From positions 14,722,892-14,786,891 of the forward strand of contig CM026424.1 in the NCBI GenBank assembly GCA_014871385.1: a DNA stretch of 64,000 nt, written 5' to 3'. Position numbers and translations under genes: made by a program. The notes beneath the pieces are model-generated. The model searched no databases and was not told the origin of the DNA. It saw nothing but the letters and a program-made list of their open reading frames with translations. The DNA comes from Ceratodon purpureus. Lineage: Eukaryota > Streptophyta > Bryopsida > Pseudoditrichales > Ditrichaceae. Positions within the stretch are counted from its first letter, which is position 1. Each line of letters opens with the position of its first letter. Positions 12,763 to 27,469 of the stretch are shown here, in pieces.

Positions 12763-14600
12763 GTTATACATTGTGTTCCTTCATGTATATAATTTTATTG
12801 CATATATATGATATAGTGTGATTCTGAAAATTATTTTTGAATACCACATCATTGTGTTGAGTAACACTTGTCTGTATACATGTCCTAATACCACAATAAT
12901 CAGTATTGTAATATCATTTTAAACATATACTTTTTCTTTACACATACCATACCTTCGGGTAAGCTTCGGCAAACAAATAGTCCATGAACAAGAGTTCCAT
13001 GAATTAACTAGTCTGAATCAGCAGTACCGGGCATGAGTGATGCTCTAAGTTATCCGCACCTAGAGTATATAAGCATCGTCAATTTAGGATACCGGATCCT
13101 TTAGGTTCTCTTTGATATAGTCTCTCGTCACCTTCATTGATAATGTTTCTGACTATATATCAATACAATACTTTTGCTCAATACATGTTTTGCACAGTTT
13201 ATCTCTTTCACAATATATCTCTCACACAGTATATCTCTTACACAATGGCTTCTGGGCATTAGGCATTCATAAAAGACTACTTCGGTGAGTGATGTCTTGT
13301 TTTCGGAATGACTTGAATAGTAACATGTCCTCTGCACTGTCTGCAGTTTCATGCTTAGCTTGAGACTACCAACTGTTGGTGCATGCAGATGTAGCAATCG
13401 GTAGAAGAATTACCGCATCCAGAATTTGTTGGGGCCGATGCCTACGCTTGAGAAGCAAACATGAATCAAATTAGAATGCTTGTACTGTATAAGCCGATAA
13501 AGGAACTTACTTGACATGATCAGAGGACCACACGACCTCTTCACAATATATTATATACTGTGTATCATTGATCAGCACCTAAATTGTGTGTGAAAGTGAC
13601 ACCTGCCATGGATCTCCAACTGCAAAAGATATGCAATATTCTTGAACCTCCAAGGTCGTGTGACACAGTAAGGAAAATGCCTAAAAACGAACCACTACAT
13701 CACCCAGAAGTGGCCTTCAAGGGAAGTATGCCATGACATCCATACTAGATTTTATATTTCATCCTCCAGCCCACAATATACGCTCTCTCATTCTTACAAA
13801 GCTTCAAAATTGGAAATGGTTAATATATGCAAGCAGAATGACGTATCTTCCACTTTGCTAGCTACAATGGAGTCTCCAGAACTCACTAACATGAGTACTC
13901 AGTTCATTGACCACCAGTACTAAACAGCTAGAAAGATGAGTGATTGGACCAGGCACCATAAAACTTTAAAAGTGCAATAATTCCAAAAGTCTGTACTGAT
14001 GAAATTTCAATCGACAATGCGAATCTATCCTAGATACCCTACATACTTCGGCATCATCCTACGTTGATATATACGTGAAAGGTTGATGAATGGATTGGTA
14101 TACAGTTACAAGCATTATCGGTGAAGGTGACACGAGAGAGACTATATCGAAAAGAACCTAAAGGATCCGATATCCAAGAGAGTCGATGCATCATGTACTC
14201 TTGGTTCGGATAACTTAGAGAAACATCTACTAAATTCGAAGGCATTGAATAAATTCTTGCCGTGCACGTTCGACTGAAGTGGGTCTTGAGACTGTAGTTT
14301 TCCGGTGTTCTTGAGGGTGGCCAAAACTTGCAAAGAAGTGAATTCCAGGTCGGACTAAATTTATGTCTCGTTGTGTAGGGGCCGGCGGCCCAGCAGTGTA
14401 TGAACATGGGCAGGTGGATGAAGTCTCGCTGGGAGAAGCCTCGAAGACCCTAGCATCTAGGCAGGAAATGGGCTCAAGAGGAACATGAAAAGGAGACCCT
14501 TCTCAAAACGACGGAGGAGGCATCATCCATCCAAAGTTGGTGGGGGTAATTAACGTCTCGCGGGGCGGGTGCATTACAAGCCTCGCCGCTCCGTCCACCG
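12763..14600. other. Intergenic, nothing recognised
   Basis: AT-rich up to about 13.4 kb, then mixed composition approaching the promoter of the gene at 14990. Several short open frames on the minus strand (13134-13397, 14054-14407) have no family signature, and I treat them as chance. Confidence 0.5.
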
Positions 14601-14604
14601 CAAG

Positions 14605-14616
14605 GGGTATATAAAC
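14605..14616 (+). promoter_or_regulatory. TATA box of the secreted Cys/Pro repeat gene
   Basis: GGGGTATATAAACG about 380 bp upstream of the ATG, in a locally GC-rich promoter. Transcription would start at roughly 14635-14645. It is a canonical strong plant TATA element, uncommon among the other genes of this window, and suggests regulated expression. Confidence 0.7.
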
Positions 14617-14688
14617 GTGCTCCGGTGCTGCTGCTCCATAGTTATTTGCACTCACGGCACTTGGTGAAGTTGTTCCTGCCAACTCTCT

Positions 14689-14968
14689 GTAAGGCATCTC
14701 TTCCGTTTTGTGATGCATGCACTCATCCTGCTGTCTCGATTTGTGATACATTTTTTTCTTACTCCCTGGGATGTCATCGTTTGGTGTTGAATTACTTTGT
14801 CTCATGCGCTGCTCGAATTGAGTCCAGCTTGAATTCTCTAACTCTTCCTCGAATTCAGTTCCACATGTATGCCTGTATCACCATCAACTTAATAGTTTAA
14901 AGAATAGCTGTGAATGTGCGACGCAGAGTACTGGATTTCATATGTGGTGTGTGTGTATGTTGGCGCAG
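14689..14968 (+). other. Probable 5'UTR intron
   Basis: Donor CT|GTAAGG at 14689 and acceptor GGCGCAG ending at 14968 flank a T-rich, lower-GC stretch between the TATA box and the ATG at 14990. Splicing would leave a short leader. Confidence 0.5.
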
Positions 14969-14989
14969 ATACAGACCAGCTACTGCATC

Positions 14990-15781
14990 ATGGAGCGTGT
15001 GCTCATGTTCGTCAGGCTCAGCCTGTGCGTGCTTCTGCTTTTCTCCTTTTCACCTGTCACCCGAGGCGCCCGGATGCTAAGCGCTCGCGTCCAAGCCGAG
15101 CTTCCGCCGTGCGAGGACGTCCCCGGTGGCATTCCGGGCTGGGACTGCTTCGACCCTCCCACGCACGACCTTCCGCCCTGTGACTACAAGCACCAGAGGC
15201 CAGGCATCGACTGCTGGCCCAAGGCCCCCCCTGCTGCCGAGGTGATGACGCCGGTGAGGGGCATTACTTACTCAGCCGCCGGAGGTGCATCAACTCATGA
15301 TGAGTACGCCCAGGTCGTCGCTGCTGCTCGGAGCGGTGGCCACCATATTGTTGAAGGGGAGCTACCGCCGTGCAAGGACGTTCCTGGCGGAATTCCCAAC
15401 TGGGACTGCTACGACCCTCCCTCGACGCCCCTTCCTCCCTGTGACTACGAGCACCAGAACCCCGGCATCGATTGCTCCACGGACTCCCAGAAGCCCAAGC
15501 CTCCAGCCTCCAAGACGAAGGTTGTGACGGACATCTCAGCTGCATCCCAAATGATCGCTGCTGCTCGGAGCGGTGGCCACCATATTGTTGAAGGGGAGCT
15601 ACCGCCGTGCAAGGACGTTCCCGGCGGAATTCCCAACTGGGACTGCTACGACCCTCCGTCGACGCCCCTTCCTCCCTGTGACTACGAGCACCAGAACCCC
15701 GGCATCGACTGCTCCACCGACTCCCAGAAGCCTAAGCCTCCAGCCTCCAAGTCGAAGGCGGCGACTGACAAGGAAGAGTAG
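14990..15781 (+). CDS. Secreted Cys/Pro-rich repeat protein of unknown family
   Basis: 263 residues. The start at ATG 14990 gives a clear N-terminal signal peptide (charged MERV then a Leu/Val/Phe core, cleavage near residues 24-28), so the protein enters the secretory pathway. The mature part has three copies of a module with spacing C-x11-C-x10-C-x10-C: LPPC.DVPGGIP.WDC.DPP, LPPCDY.HQ.PGIDC. Copies 2 and 3 are nearly identical in DNA with a 237-bp (79-codon) period and carry an added AARSGGHHIVEGE linker before the module and a Lys/Pro/Ser-rich linker after it. Codon use is strongly GC-rich compared with all neighbours. I do not recognise the family; an apoplastic protein or a precursor cut at the linkers is possible but unsupported. 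Confidence 0.8.
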   Translation: MERVLMFVRLSLCVLLLFSFSPVTRGARMLSARVQAELPPCEDVPGGIPGWDCFDPPTHDLPPCDYKHQRPGIDCWPKAPPAAEVMTPVRGITYSAAGGASTHDEYAQVVAAARSGGHHIVEGELPPCKDVPGGIPNWDCYDPPSTPLPPCDYEHQNPGIDCSTDSQKPKPPASKTKVVTDISAASQMIAAARSGGHHIVEGELPPCKDVPGGIPNWDCYDPPSTPLPPCDYEHQNPGIDCSTDSQKPKPPASKSKAATDKEE

Positions 15782-17952
<2,171 letters not shown>

Positions 17953-20900
17953 CTAGACTTTGATTGCCTCCTGATAAAAGTACGTGAAAAAGTACAATTT
18001 CAGGACCAAACCCAGAGCTAGATGCAAAGCAACAGTACCAAGTACGATCGCCAGCCATCGCTCACTTGAAGTTTTGATCTGTGCCCGGATGTTGCCACCC
18101 ACGAAGATTGCTGATACAAAACTTGCGACACCAACAACCACCCACCTCACTATCTCCCAGGGAACTACAGACAGTAGCTGCAATAAAAGCAATCAAAAGA
18201 GGAATCAATCACAGGGTACCAGCAGCAATCCCATACATCACCAAACATAGTGTAATGACACTTTCGCACGCAAGATACAAGTGTCATTGAACGCTCAGTT
18301 GCTAACTGTTTACAAGTTCAGATACTTCGATGACAAAACAACCAACTAATTACTAAAGAGGCTTTAAGGATCTTAAATTTTGACTCTGAAAATAACTATA
18401 AGTCGCGTTCAACTAAGAGACGGCCAAAGAAGAGATTCACAAACCAACTAATGCATCCTTAGCCTAGATTCATCAATTACTGATTTTTCATTATCTTATG
18501 TATAATATAAACGATGCATAAGAATGAGGAAGTTTACTTACGGAGGCTGGGATGAATATAAACAGAGAATAGCCGTATAAACACCACAGCTGGATGAGTC
18601 CAGACACCACCCCCAAGTACCTCAGTAGGAAATACAGACTCAAAGGCACCAGACAAATATATCCATAAAACAATAAAGCTGCACTGGACATCAGGCTGAT
18701 ATCATAATGCCAATGGCCTCCGGCAGTCTTTGACTTGTACGACAGATAAGCCGCAAAGTTTCCCAGCGATGCCGTAAAAAATATCAGAGTTGAACAAATC
18801 CAAAAAGGACCGTACCTGTATGTACAGAGCAACACAACTCCATGTTATACTTGCACTCAAACAATTCTACAGCACCTGGAGCGTTGTGAAAGGGAATTCC
18901 CACACCGATCAGAGGTCGTCAAAACGGACATGTAAACAAGATATAGCCGTGCTTACTACATCCAGAATGTACAATTCACGACGTGTTTTAAATCGTACTT
19001 GAGAATATTAGCATAAAAGTAGCAGCGAGTGAAGTGAAAAATAAGACTCAAAATAAACGCATTAAATTACTGGTGACATACTGATGTACCTCCGCAGATA
19101 CACCATGCGAAACAACCTAGCTCGTAGGACTCATGGAAAAATGTCATGATTAAAGACGAATGCCCGCAAACGACCTAATTACAGCAACTTACATGTCAGG
19201 GTTATAGCTGGTCTTTTCGATAAAGTCTACATTCACCATCAACGAGTCTTTTATTCGGTCAATCACGTCGACTGTGTCGACATTGAAGTAGGGTCGGTAT
19301 GATAGCACATTAAAATAACCCTGCCAAGTTTGACTTGGTCCAGAAGGACCTCCTTGCCCTCCTAGCCCGCCTTGTCCGTTTTGCCAACCTTGCCCACCTT
19401 GCGCACCAGGTCCTGGTTGAGAAAATGTTTCTGCAAACACATGAATAAAGAAAGCACAGAGAAGCTGATAAGAGGAAAGATACAACCTAATTCAACTTGC
19501 TGGCTATGATTTCAATTGGAAGGGGAAGATGATACAGAACTTCACAAATGTCCTACCATCTTGTAGAGACTACACAGAAGCAAACGGTTATAGTAACTCA
19601 AACTTGCCCTTCATAATTGTGAAGGACATAACTTTTCAGACCAACAGATTTAATGAGACAACTTTAGCGGTGCACAATCTCGGCATCCCAGTTGCATAAT
19701 TCAGAGGCACCATAAATTGTAAGACGCCATTTTTTAAGGTTGATTTCAGAGGAACCATCAAGCATAAAGACGTGGCTTTTTTAACTATTATTCGTGGACA
19801 AGTACATACCAACAGCATCATGAGGAGGCCGGAATGAACTTGTCATCTTTCCTCGAATGTCATGTGGTGGAGGAAATGTTTGCAGGTTAGAATCTGCATA
19901 ACCCATGACCCCATGACCAGAAGTGTCAAAACACTTCTGATAGTCTACAACGGGTACTCGACACAAGGCACACTACTAACTATAGTTCCAAATTCGTACC
20001 TATCCCCAATAATTAATTCTAGGTACTAACTAGATATTCCATACTTAATTTCTATCTTGTCTCCTTTATAATGTTATGCCAATGTAATCACACAGACAAA
20101 CCCACCCAAAAAAGTTGAAAAAAATACGTAGACTCACATGTATAACAACTAACAAAGTTAGATAATAGCTGACACAAAGCGTGACGACACTTTTTCAGTA
20201 AACTTGATTCCAGTATTCAAAACGAAGACTAATTTTTAATGATTTCATACTGAAGTTTTTAGAGAACGAACACTTATCATGTCCATCAGCCATTTACCAG
20301 AGTTTTCATACAAGTCAACAGGGCTTTAAAAAAGAAAAAGAAAAAGAAAAAGAAAAAAACTCATCCATTCATAAAATAGCTGCTCTCTAAAATAACGACG
20401 CATGAGCCTAGGTTTCGGCCGTTAAAAGGATGCAGTACTTCGATTATTTGCCATAACAGAATGTTTTCCAAAAAGGTCTTGAAACATCCAATAGCAGATA
20501 ATATTATATCGTGTGTACGAAAAATATCTCTGCACAAACTCTAACTCTAGTTCCCAAAATGACACTGTATTACATGAAAATACCACAAGAACAAGCCTCC
20601 TGCACCACTGAGTGGGAATCCACGTTAAACTGAACAATACTGCCTCATGCTCCAGGTATTGATTAAACATTCAGGTTCATTCTACATGTGAAACCACTCG
20701 CATCTCTGTATATCCCACAGGCAGAAGCACATAGTAATTCCTTCATTCTTCCGTTCCTTAAAACACCAGTCAACAATAACACCACCATAGAGCAAATCCA
20801 ACACAGCAAACCAAGAAATAGATTACAGCGACTCACCTTGAAACCGAAGAACATGACCAGCTCCAGCAGCAGCCTGTACAACAAAAACCGATCAGCAAAT

Positions 20901-21211
20901 CAAACATCCCCCTCCCTGAAGTCGACATCCCCTCTTCACAATCACACGATCCTCCATCCGAACTTGTAAATAGATTTTCCCTATTTTCTGTATTCGCCTG
21001 TATTCGTTTTCAGTATTCGTATCCACGCAAAGACAGACGACGCTGTCTCCTCCGCATTCCGATACAAACCTCAGTTGAAATTCTCTAATAAAACTCCCAT
21101 GGAAACAACAGAAACATGGACAAAGAAACCGAAAACGAGATGGAAACGAGAATCGCATACCGGCACAGTGCCAGTGGCTTCAGATGCAAGGCTCGCGTAC
21201 GCGCCTGCCAT
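17953..21211 (-). CDS. YIPF1/YIPF2-like Yip1-domain membrane protein
   Basis: Six exons, all GT-AG and consistent in phase: 21211-21161, 20873-20837, 19944-19810, 19430-19193, 18815-18542, 18177-17953; 319 residues. The N-terminus is cytosolic and Gly/Gln/Pro-rich (GGQGG repeats in exon 4), followed by the family signature YGPFWICSTLIFF and about five transmembrane segments in exons 5-6. Yip1-domain proteins sit in Golgi and endosomal membranes, bind prenylated Rab GTPases and act in ER-Golgi vesicle traffic. The first exon is only 17 codons (MAGAYASLASEA), chosen because a good donor (GTATGC) follows in phase. The weakest junction is the acceptor of exon 3 (TTGTAG, 19945-19947 region), required by frame. 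The gene looks complete and functional. Confidence 0.87.
20327..20359. repeat. A-rich (AAAAAG)n microsatellite
   Basis: About five units of AAAAAG, in intron 2 of the YIPF gene. Confidence 0.9.
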
Positions 21212-21680
21212 TGTGAGACGCCCAGGGGCCTCCGAACCGATCCAACGCCGTAAACCTCCACACAACCTCAAATCAACCTCACGACAACCTCAAGAAACCG
21301 CACAAAACCTCCACAACCAATTCGAAAACCCCGACCTCGCAGCCTCGCATTCTGGAACCCGCTCAGCAGAGCACCAATCCAACAACATCAATCCAACAAC
21401 ATCAACACAACATCAACACCACATCCCGAAACGCAACTCTCCTAGGGCTTGATGGCGAGTCCGTTACAATAGCTCGTTGGCTCCGTGATCTTCCACTGCA
21501 TCCAACTCCGGGATCGATCAAGTGCGCTAGTGCGTGAGCTTGCTGACACACGAACACAGATGATCGTTGCAAGCAGAAAAACGCAAACGCAACGACGACG
21601 CCATCTCCATCTCCATCGCCATCGCCATCGCCATCGCCATGATCATCAACAAAATGGTTGCCAACTGCGGGTGTGGCGAC
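21212..21680 (-). other. 5' flank of the YIPF gene
   Basis: GC content rises relative to the flanks and the sequence is C/A-rich on the plus strand, typical of a plant 5'UTR/promoter read from the minus strand. It contains a hexanucleotide/trinucleotide tract (CCATCT/CCATCG units, 21601-21640). Open frames across this tract are low-complexity artefacts. Confidence 0.5.
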
Positions 21681-22934
21681 CTAATGGACCCATCTCCCAA
21701 TGCCGTCACTAAGCCCTATAATAAGTCACATCTAGGTAATGTGTGTTTTTGTGGGTGATATATCTATGATTTTGAAGATTGTGTGGGTTTTGGGGGTGGG
21801 GGTGTAATTTCCGTTGCTAGGCTCGAGATGGAGCGTCGACTGTTATGTGTTGAGTCGGGTTCACGTTTTGAGTGCAGGGAATTTTGTAATTAGAGCCACT
21901 TATTACTTATTACCGTGAGGTAGAAGCACATATTACCGTGGTTGGGTAGCAGGTTCATAAATAATTCTAATATAATAATTTCTAATATGTTGGATATTTA
22001 AAGGATATAAAATAAAATATGATAAGTTATTTTTAGGAATACTTTTCTATTTAAATCTATTTAGAGTGGTTTTTTTTCTAAATAGGAAAATCAAAAAAGT
22101 CAATTTTTAAGTCTAGACAATTTTTATTTGTTGTAAATATCTGTACATTTGGACGAAGCTGCTACCCAGCTATGGTACCACTAATTTCAGGGCATGTAAA
22201 AAGACCATGAATAGAAAGAATGACGAAATTCTTCTAGGAAGAATTTTTCTTGCGGAATGCAAATTTTTTCATGATTTGATTTTCATGGTTGAGATTATTA
22301 TTATTTTTTGAAGGGAAAATTATCTCAAACTCCTTATACTTGTGTAGAAATTTCCTTATCCAATTTACAGATGAGATACTAATTTCCACTTGTAATAAGG
22401 ACCTAAAATCAAAAATGATTTCCTTCTAATATCTGAATGGCATATTTTCTTATGTTTGTTTTCTCATAATTATGATGGAGGCTTTGACATTTCAATTAAA
22501 GCTCTGTTGCCTTTGAATATATCTCATCTTTTTATGATTCATAATTGAATTATTTGGTCACGCGCTTCTTTTCAATCCACATGTTTTCATTGATTGTATC
22601 ACCAAAATAGAATATGCCTTTGTAATGTATTATACATTTCAAAAGCATTTGCAAATGGGAGTTCTTAGAATCAGTGAATTGAAATATTACACCTTTTGAC
22701 TACTTCTATGATACATTCCAATATTCTTCAACTAACACAATTCTCAATTTACTACTTTAGAAAAAAGTCATATGAATAATTTACATAATAAATCACTGGA
22801 AGAAAATGATTACTTATCTAGGAATGAAACCAACAACTTATATTTTTCAAAAATATTACAAAACATTCTAAGGTAATAGAGTACTATAGTAAATAAGGAT
22901 AAATTGAAATGGTCAAGTAAACATTTTGAAATCT
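21681..22934 (+). repeat. 1.25-kb direct repeat, copy 1 (partner 59491-60740)
   Basis: Starts at CTAATGGACCCATCTCCCAA and ends at TTTTGAAATCT. The match to 59491-60740 is near-complete in order and spacing (1254 versus 1250 bp) with a low level of substitutions and single-base indels. Both ends are abrupt. I see no ORF of interest, no convincing terminal inverted repeats and no clear target-site duplication, so the class is unresolved (solo LTR, Helitron-like or segmental copy). Confidence 0.92.
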
Positions 22935-23056
22935 AGACCATTAGAGTTGCCATCGTTACAAAATGAACAAGAATGTCTCAAACATTATTAAAAGAAAATA
23001 CCTCGTAGAATAATCTATATAAACTTGATAAATATCAATATTTTTATCGGACCTTA

Positions 23057-23100
23057 AGGAAGCGCCTACGCTCCCAACATTGGGAACGTAGACGCTTCCT
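23057..23100. repeat. 44-bp imperfect palindrome (hairpin)
   Basis: Arms AGGAAGCG-C-CTACG-C-TCCCAA and TTGGGA-A-CGTAG-A-CGCTTCCT pair at all but two positions around a 2-base loop. A second copy with more decay is at 28464-28507, also preceded by GGACCTTA. It is GC-rich within AT-rich surroundings. Confidence 0.85.
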
Positions 23101-23369
23101 AAGATCCCCATGCGATGGGAGCGCCCAAAAATACCCGAGAGAAGGCTGAGGAGCCCAGGGCTCGAAACCCTGCGGCCTCGTGTACCATTTCGACGCCACA
23201 GTACTCTTTGACCAGCATGTGGATCGTCAGTCTTTCTTTCGACTTTCTGCATTGATAATTAAGTGAAACGTGAAGTGGGTTTTTCTTGATTCAGTGCCAA
23301 GCATCTGGGCCACGATGGTGCTCATGATCTCAAGTAGAAGCTGAAGAATTAGGGTAAGCCATCTGGGGG

Positions 23370-23702
23370 ATGAAATTTCTTGGATCCGATCCGTGTGAGG
23401 GAGCAAGTCATGAAATCAGGAATGAATTGTACCGTTTCTGTCGAGGATTTCGATTGCAGTATCTGTTAATTGCGATTTGTATGTTGATGATAGATTCAAG
23501 GGTTGCTGAAGCAGACGAGGAAATCATGGTTGTAACCGACCATTTAGTTTATCGGAGTATGTACGTCCCTCAAGGAAAAGACACTGCTGATCTCATCAGC
23601 TTCCAAGTACATCAAGAGCCGCCAGGGACTTTGTTATCGACAAAGAATCTGTTCCGGCTTGCCTTAGTGTCGACTGCAATGCAGCCATTCTTATCTCAAT
23701 AG
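23370..23702 (+). CDS. Hypothetical ORF, doubtful
   Basis: 110 codons with one hydrophobic segment (LQYLLIAICMLMI) near residue 35 and no recognised domain. A different frame stays open just beyond the stop (from about 23675 to 23820), so either an unseen intron or frameshift exists, or both frames are chance. Composition is closer to coding than its AT-rich surroundings. Treat as unproven. Confidence 0.25.
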   Translation: MKFLGSDPCEGASHEIRNELYRFCRGFRLQYLLIAICMLMIDSRVAEADEEIMVVTDHLVYRSMYVPQGKDTADLISFQVHQEPPGTLLSTKNLFRLALVSTAMQPFLSQ

Positions 23703-24497
23703 CTTACAGCCTCAATCGAGCTGCTGGTCCACCATCTGCACGAGGCTGGTTGGAGACCAAGCAATCACCATTGGACCATGTCCTGCTTCAAGACCAGAGC
23801 TTGTCGGAGGAGTACCAGTGAGCTTTCGAAACCCTAAATCTGTAAAAGAATTTTAAACCATGTCATAATTTCAACTATAAGTATCCATGTCCGCAAGTTG
23901 TTCTGGATTGCTTTCAAGCTTGCAATTCTCTTACAGGGACACTGATAAAATAAGATGGTGCGGCAGATTCTGTAATGCAGGCTTGTGTTGTTTTTGAAGT
24001 TTTCGTGGATGTGGTTGAAGGAGGCCGGGGTTTCAGGAAGAGAGTGTTCGATATGTTTAACTTTTAACTTGGTTACTTGTAGTTAAATCCTTAATGCTGA
24101 TTGCTGTGGAATTCAGAGTGAGCATTTGATGCAGGGATGATTTAGAGAATTAGCTCTGATTTTAAATGAGTTTTGCATTGCAGAAATGCTCAGAGGTTGA
24201 ACGCTGTATTTTGAGTCATGGGATATCAAGTACGAACAGATGTTCTGCTTGAAATACAACATTGAGTGAGAGACATTTTTTAACGAACTTTGTTTTGATT
24301 TGGAGAGGGTAAGAGAAGTACATGTAATTCAAGTTTTAAAAATTCTTTGTCCTTGCAAATACATTTTACACACCAGATAGCTACAATTGTTCTGAGTCAT
24401 CAATTCCACCGACAATTGTTCTGAGTCATCAATTCCACCGGTACCAACAGACGCATAGGAATTGAAAGTCTTTTTATTGGACCCTGAAGCTTTTTTT

Positions 24498-25193
24498 CAG
24501 GTTGGGACTAGGTGGTCTTTAGCAATTGAGTTTAATCAACCCAATTGAATTAAAACAATCCAATTGAGAATTTTCATTGTCTAGATTAATGTTTATTTTT
24601 ATTGCGGAGCGCACATAAGCTAAATATTTTTTAGGTGAATGAGAAATCATTATTCATCAATGAACATTTTAACCTTCAATAAGATAATAGTCATTTCATG
24701 GCAATTATTGATTAGTGTGTGATTTATATCATCTAACTATTTAATTTTTAATCAATTGGATAAATTACTTGGAGATTATATTCAAATAAAGAAAAAAATT
24801 GAAATTGGTTGATATTCTTTGCATCCCCACTAAACTCTTGGGCAGGTGTATTTTCATTGAAAAAAGATTCAAAAAAATTAGATGCAAAATTGGCATCATA
24901 GGCACCAATCTAAATTATCAAATGTCTTCTACATTAAATATAGTACATTCACTTCATTCGACAAATGGTTTTATTAGAAATGAATTTTATAAAACACAAT
25001 TCCAAAATTTTCAAGGTAGAATAGACATCCAAACTAAAACCTGATGAAATATTCCAAATGCATTTTGATTATTGAATTTAAACCTTATGAAATTGTTGTA
25101 GAATCGATTGTACAATGACCATGAATATTTAAAAAATGCCAAACCAATGGATACAAATATTATAATTTTCATCAAGTGAGAGATTGCAAAATT
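24498..25193 (+). repeat. AT-rich dispersed repeat, copy 1 (partner 27470-28255)
   Basis: From CAGGTTGGGACTAGGTGGTC to AGAGATTGCAAAAT, alignable to 27470-28255 on the same strand. This copy lacks an internal stretch of roughly 120 bp that is present in copy 2 (about 27945-28065). Confidence 0.85.
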
Positions 25194-26895
25194 TAGTTAT
25201 CAACGCGGGAGGTAAAAACTTTGGGATGCAATTTCTTGTAGTATGAATGTTTGAATGTTATTTTTTATGAATATGATAATATGTAAGTAAAGAAGATGCC
25301 CAACAAATTTAAGACTGAATAGAGAAATACCGTAAAAGATATGCATTGTTCAATGAAAAGCGATTGCAACAAAAATTGGGCACATTGAATTTCTTTGTTG
25401 CCCACTAGTCTCTCTTGCATTAGGATTTTTCTCCTAGGCGATTTGTCGTAGAGAAACAAATGGTAAATTTTTTATTCAATTTGTTGCTTAGCCAAGGAAA
25501 AAGATTGATTATTTTTATTACCCACAACTCTTGAAAAAACCGGACTTTATTTTTCTTACAATCAAGCATGACATCCATTAAAGAAACATGTAAATTATAT
25601 TCAAAAGGATTAATCAACTATCGTAATGAGCCCAAATTTCATTACAATTGGTAAACTTAAACTCATTACACTACTTCAGCTTTAATCGGAAAGAGATCAA
25701 TTTTATGGTTAAAATAAATAAATTCACTCAGATGACTTCAACTCGATTTGATGACTTATCAACAAAATTATTTAACTGCGACAAAATTGTTAAAATGCAT
25801 ACTACTATAATTCCACAACTGAACAAATAATATTTGTAAGATATCACATCATACATTGATGATGAAACCATTATTTAACGCCTAAAATCCAAAATGGCTC
25901 TCGGTTGTTTCGGGCAGCCTAGATTAAATGTTTTTGCCTAAGAATTTTACTTGATGCTCCCTACACCGCAAGGCATATGTGGTAAAATTTGCAAAGCCAA
26001 ATTTCTTTTTTAGAACCTTCATCAAGAAATTTTAGGTTCCAAGTCCAAAACGGGCAGTTTAAAATTAGGTTTTTTTAGAATTTTCTTTTTGGAAATGTGT
26101 TCATAACCAATCCACTATTCAAAATCCAAAGTGGCCTATGTCAAAAAACTTACCAATTTTACAAGGGCAGCCTCCAAAAATTACGAAAACAATCTTCACA
26201 GTTTTTCAAAATTTTATAATTTTTTCTTTCAAAACTTGTCAAAATTAGAGATTTAAAAAATTATCAATTTTTTTTTTTCTAAAACTCAAAAACTCACAGA
26301 CGTAACAGACAGATGAAGGATTGAATTATGATGGAATTTTCAAAAATGAAAAGAAATAGTTCATCTTCGAGTTTTGAATTTGGTGTTGAGTTAAGATGAG
26401 ATGATGGGAAAGCCTTTTCAGAAGAAAATTAAGTGAAGGAGCAAAAGAATTAATGTCAAATTGGAGAACAATTCTTTTGGACTATGTATGCAATGCATGG
26501 AATTCAATAAATTCCGTATAATTTTAGACTCGTCTATGTCCATCTAAAAGCCCATTACAATATTGTGTTTGGATTTATTTCAAAATGATGAAAAAACATC
26601 TATTATTTTATCAAATATTGATAATTAAAGTGATGGGATTTAATTTAGAGTGCATATTAATGTTCAAAAACATGTGAGTAAAAGTAAAAACGAATCTAAG
26701 AAAATAAAAAATTCATGTATGATCTATAAATTAGTGTTCCTTTGTTTGACGTAGACTTCCACCTTGAAGTCCATATGTCATTGTATTATTTCTTGTTGTA
26801 GAACAAGCTCTCTAGCTTAGTCCATAACTTTTACATTATTCTCTAATTAAGTCGTTAATCTTTACATTCATTTCTAATTATGAGAATTATGAGAA

Positions 26896-27060
26896 TTGCT
26901 ATTTTTACTTAGAATTGGTATATTCAGCTTTAATTGGTAACTAACAGTGTTAGTACAGGAAGGGTTGTGAGTTATGTAACATGGATCTTTTAAATTTACA
27001 CATAACACGATTATCTTTTGGTCTTTTACTGTTGAGAAGCAAGTTTAGCAATGCACCTCC
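26896..27060 (+). repeat. Short dispersed repeat, copy 1 (partner 29300-29462)
   Basis: Starts TTGCTATTTTTACTTAGAAT and shares the order of motifs with 29300-29462 (AACATGGATCTTTTAAATTTAC, CTTTTGGTCTTTTACT, AAGCAAGTTTAGCA) with moderate divergence. Confidence 0.8.
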
Positions 27061-27072
27061 AAAACTTGGACT

Positions 27073-27172
27073 TGGAGGTAGGGACTTGGAGGTAGGGACT
27101 TGGAGGTAGGGACTTGAAGGCAGGGACTTGGGCTGCAACTTAGAGACAGGGACTTGGGTTGCGACTTGGAGG
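27073..27172. repeat. GGTAGGGACTTGGA minisatellite
   Basis: About six or seven degenerate units of 13-15 bp (GGTAGGGACTTGGA and variants) directly downstream of the dispersed repeat. G-rich on the plus strand in an otherwise AT-rich area. Confidence 0.85.
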
Positions 27173-27469
27173 CATGAGGCTCTAAACTGTACATGTTGGC
27201 TGGTTTTATTTATTACTTATTTTGTGTTTTCATTTTCCATCATAGCATGGCTGCAAGGTCACTAGGTAGTCTATTTGAGATTTGAAATATGCTCTTTTTT
27301 TCCCTAAGTTTAGCTATTGTTGATTATTTTAGGTGTGCATTGTCCAGTCTATGTTTTGGAATGTTGCTGTCTAACTTCAACCTTACTAAGAAACTAGGGA
27401 GGTTTAAAGAGATCTATGTTTTTGTTTGGAAAAAACTGTGTAACAATATTGCTGGGATTTGTAATTTCT

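Larger units (their letters stand above)
22935..24497. other. Spacer with a palindromic element and an uncertain ORF
   Basis: Contains the palindrome at 23057-23100, a stretch on the minus strand resembling a tRNA-type B box (GGTTTCGAGCCC near 23155-23170), and an uncertain plus-strand ORF (23370-23702). The remainder to 24497 shows nothing. Confidence 0.5.
25194..27469. other. AT-rich spacer, no gene
   Basis: Very AT-rich sequence with homopolymer runs. The only structured features are a 14-bp minisatellite near 27.1 kb and a repeat segment (26896-27060) recurring at 29300-29462. No coding signal. Confidence 0.55.

Noticed and set aside
21485-21758. Overlapping His/Arg- or Ile/Ala-rich frames
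   Set aside because: All derive from the CCATCG-type simple repeat upstream of the YIPF gene.
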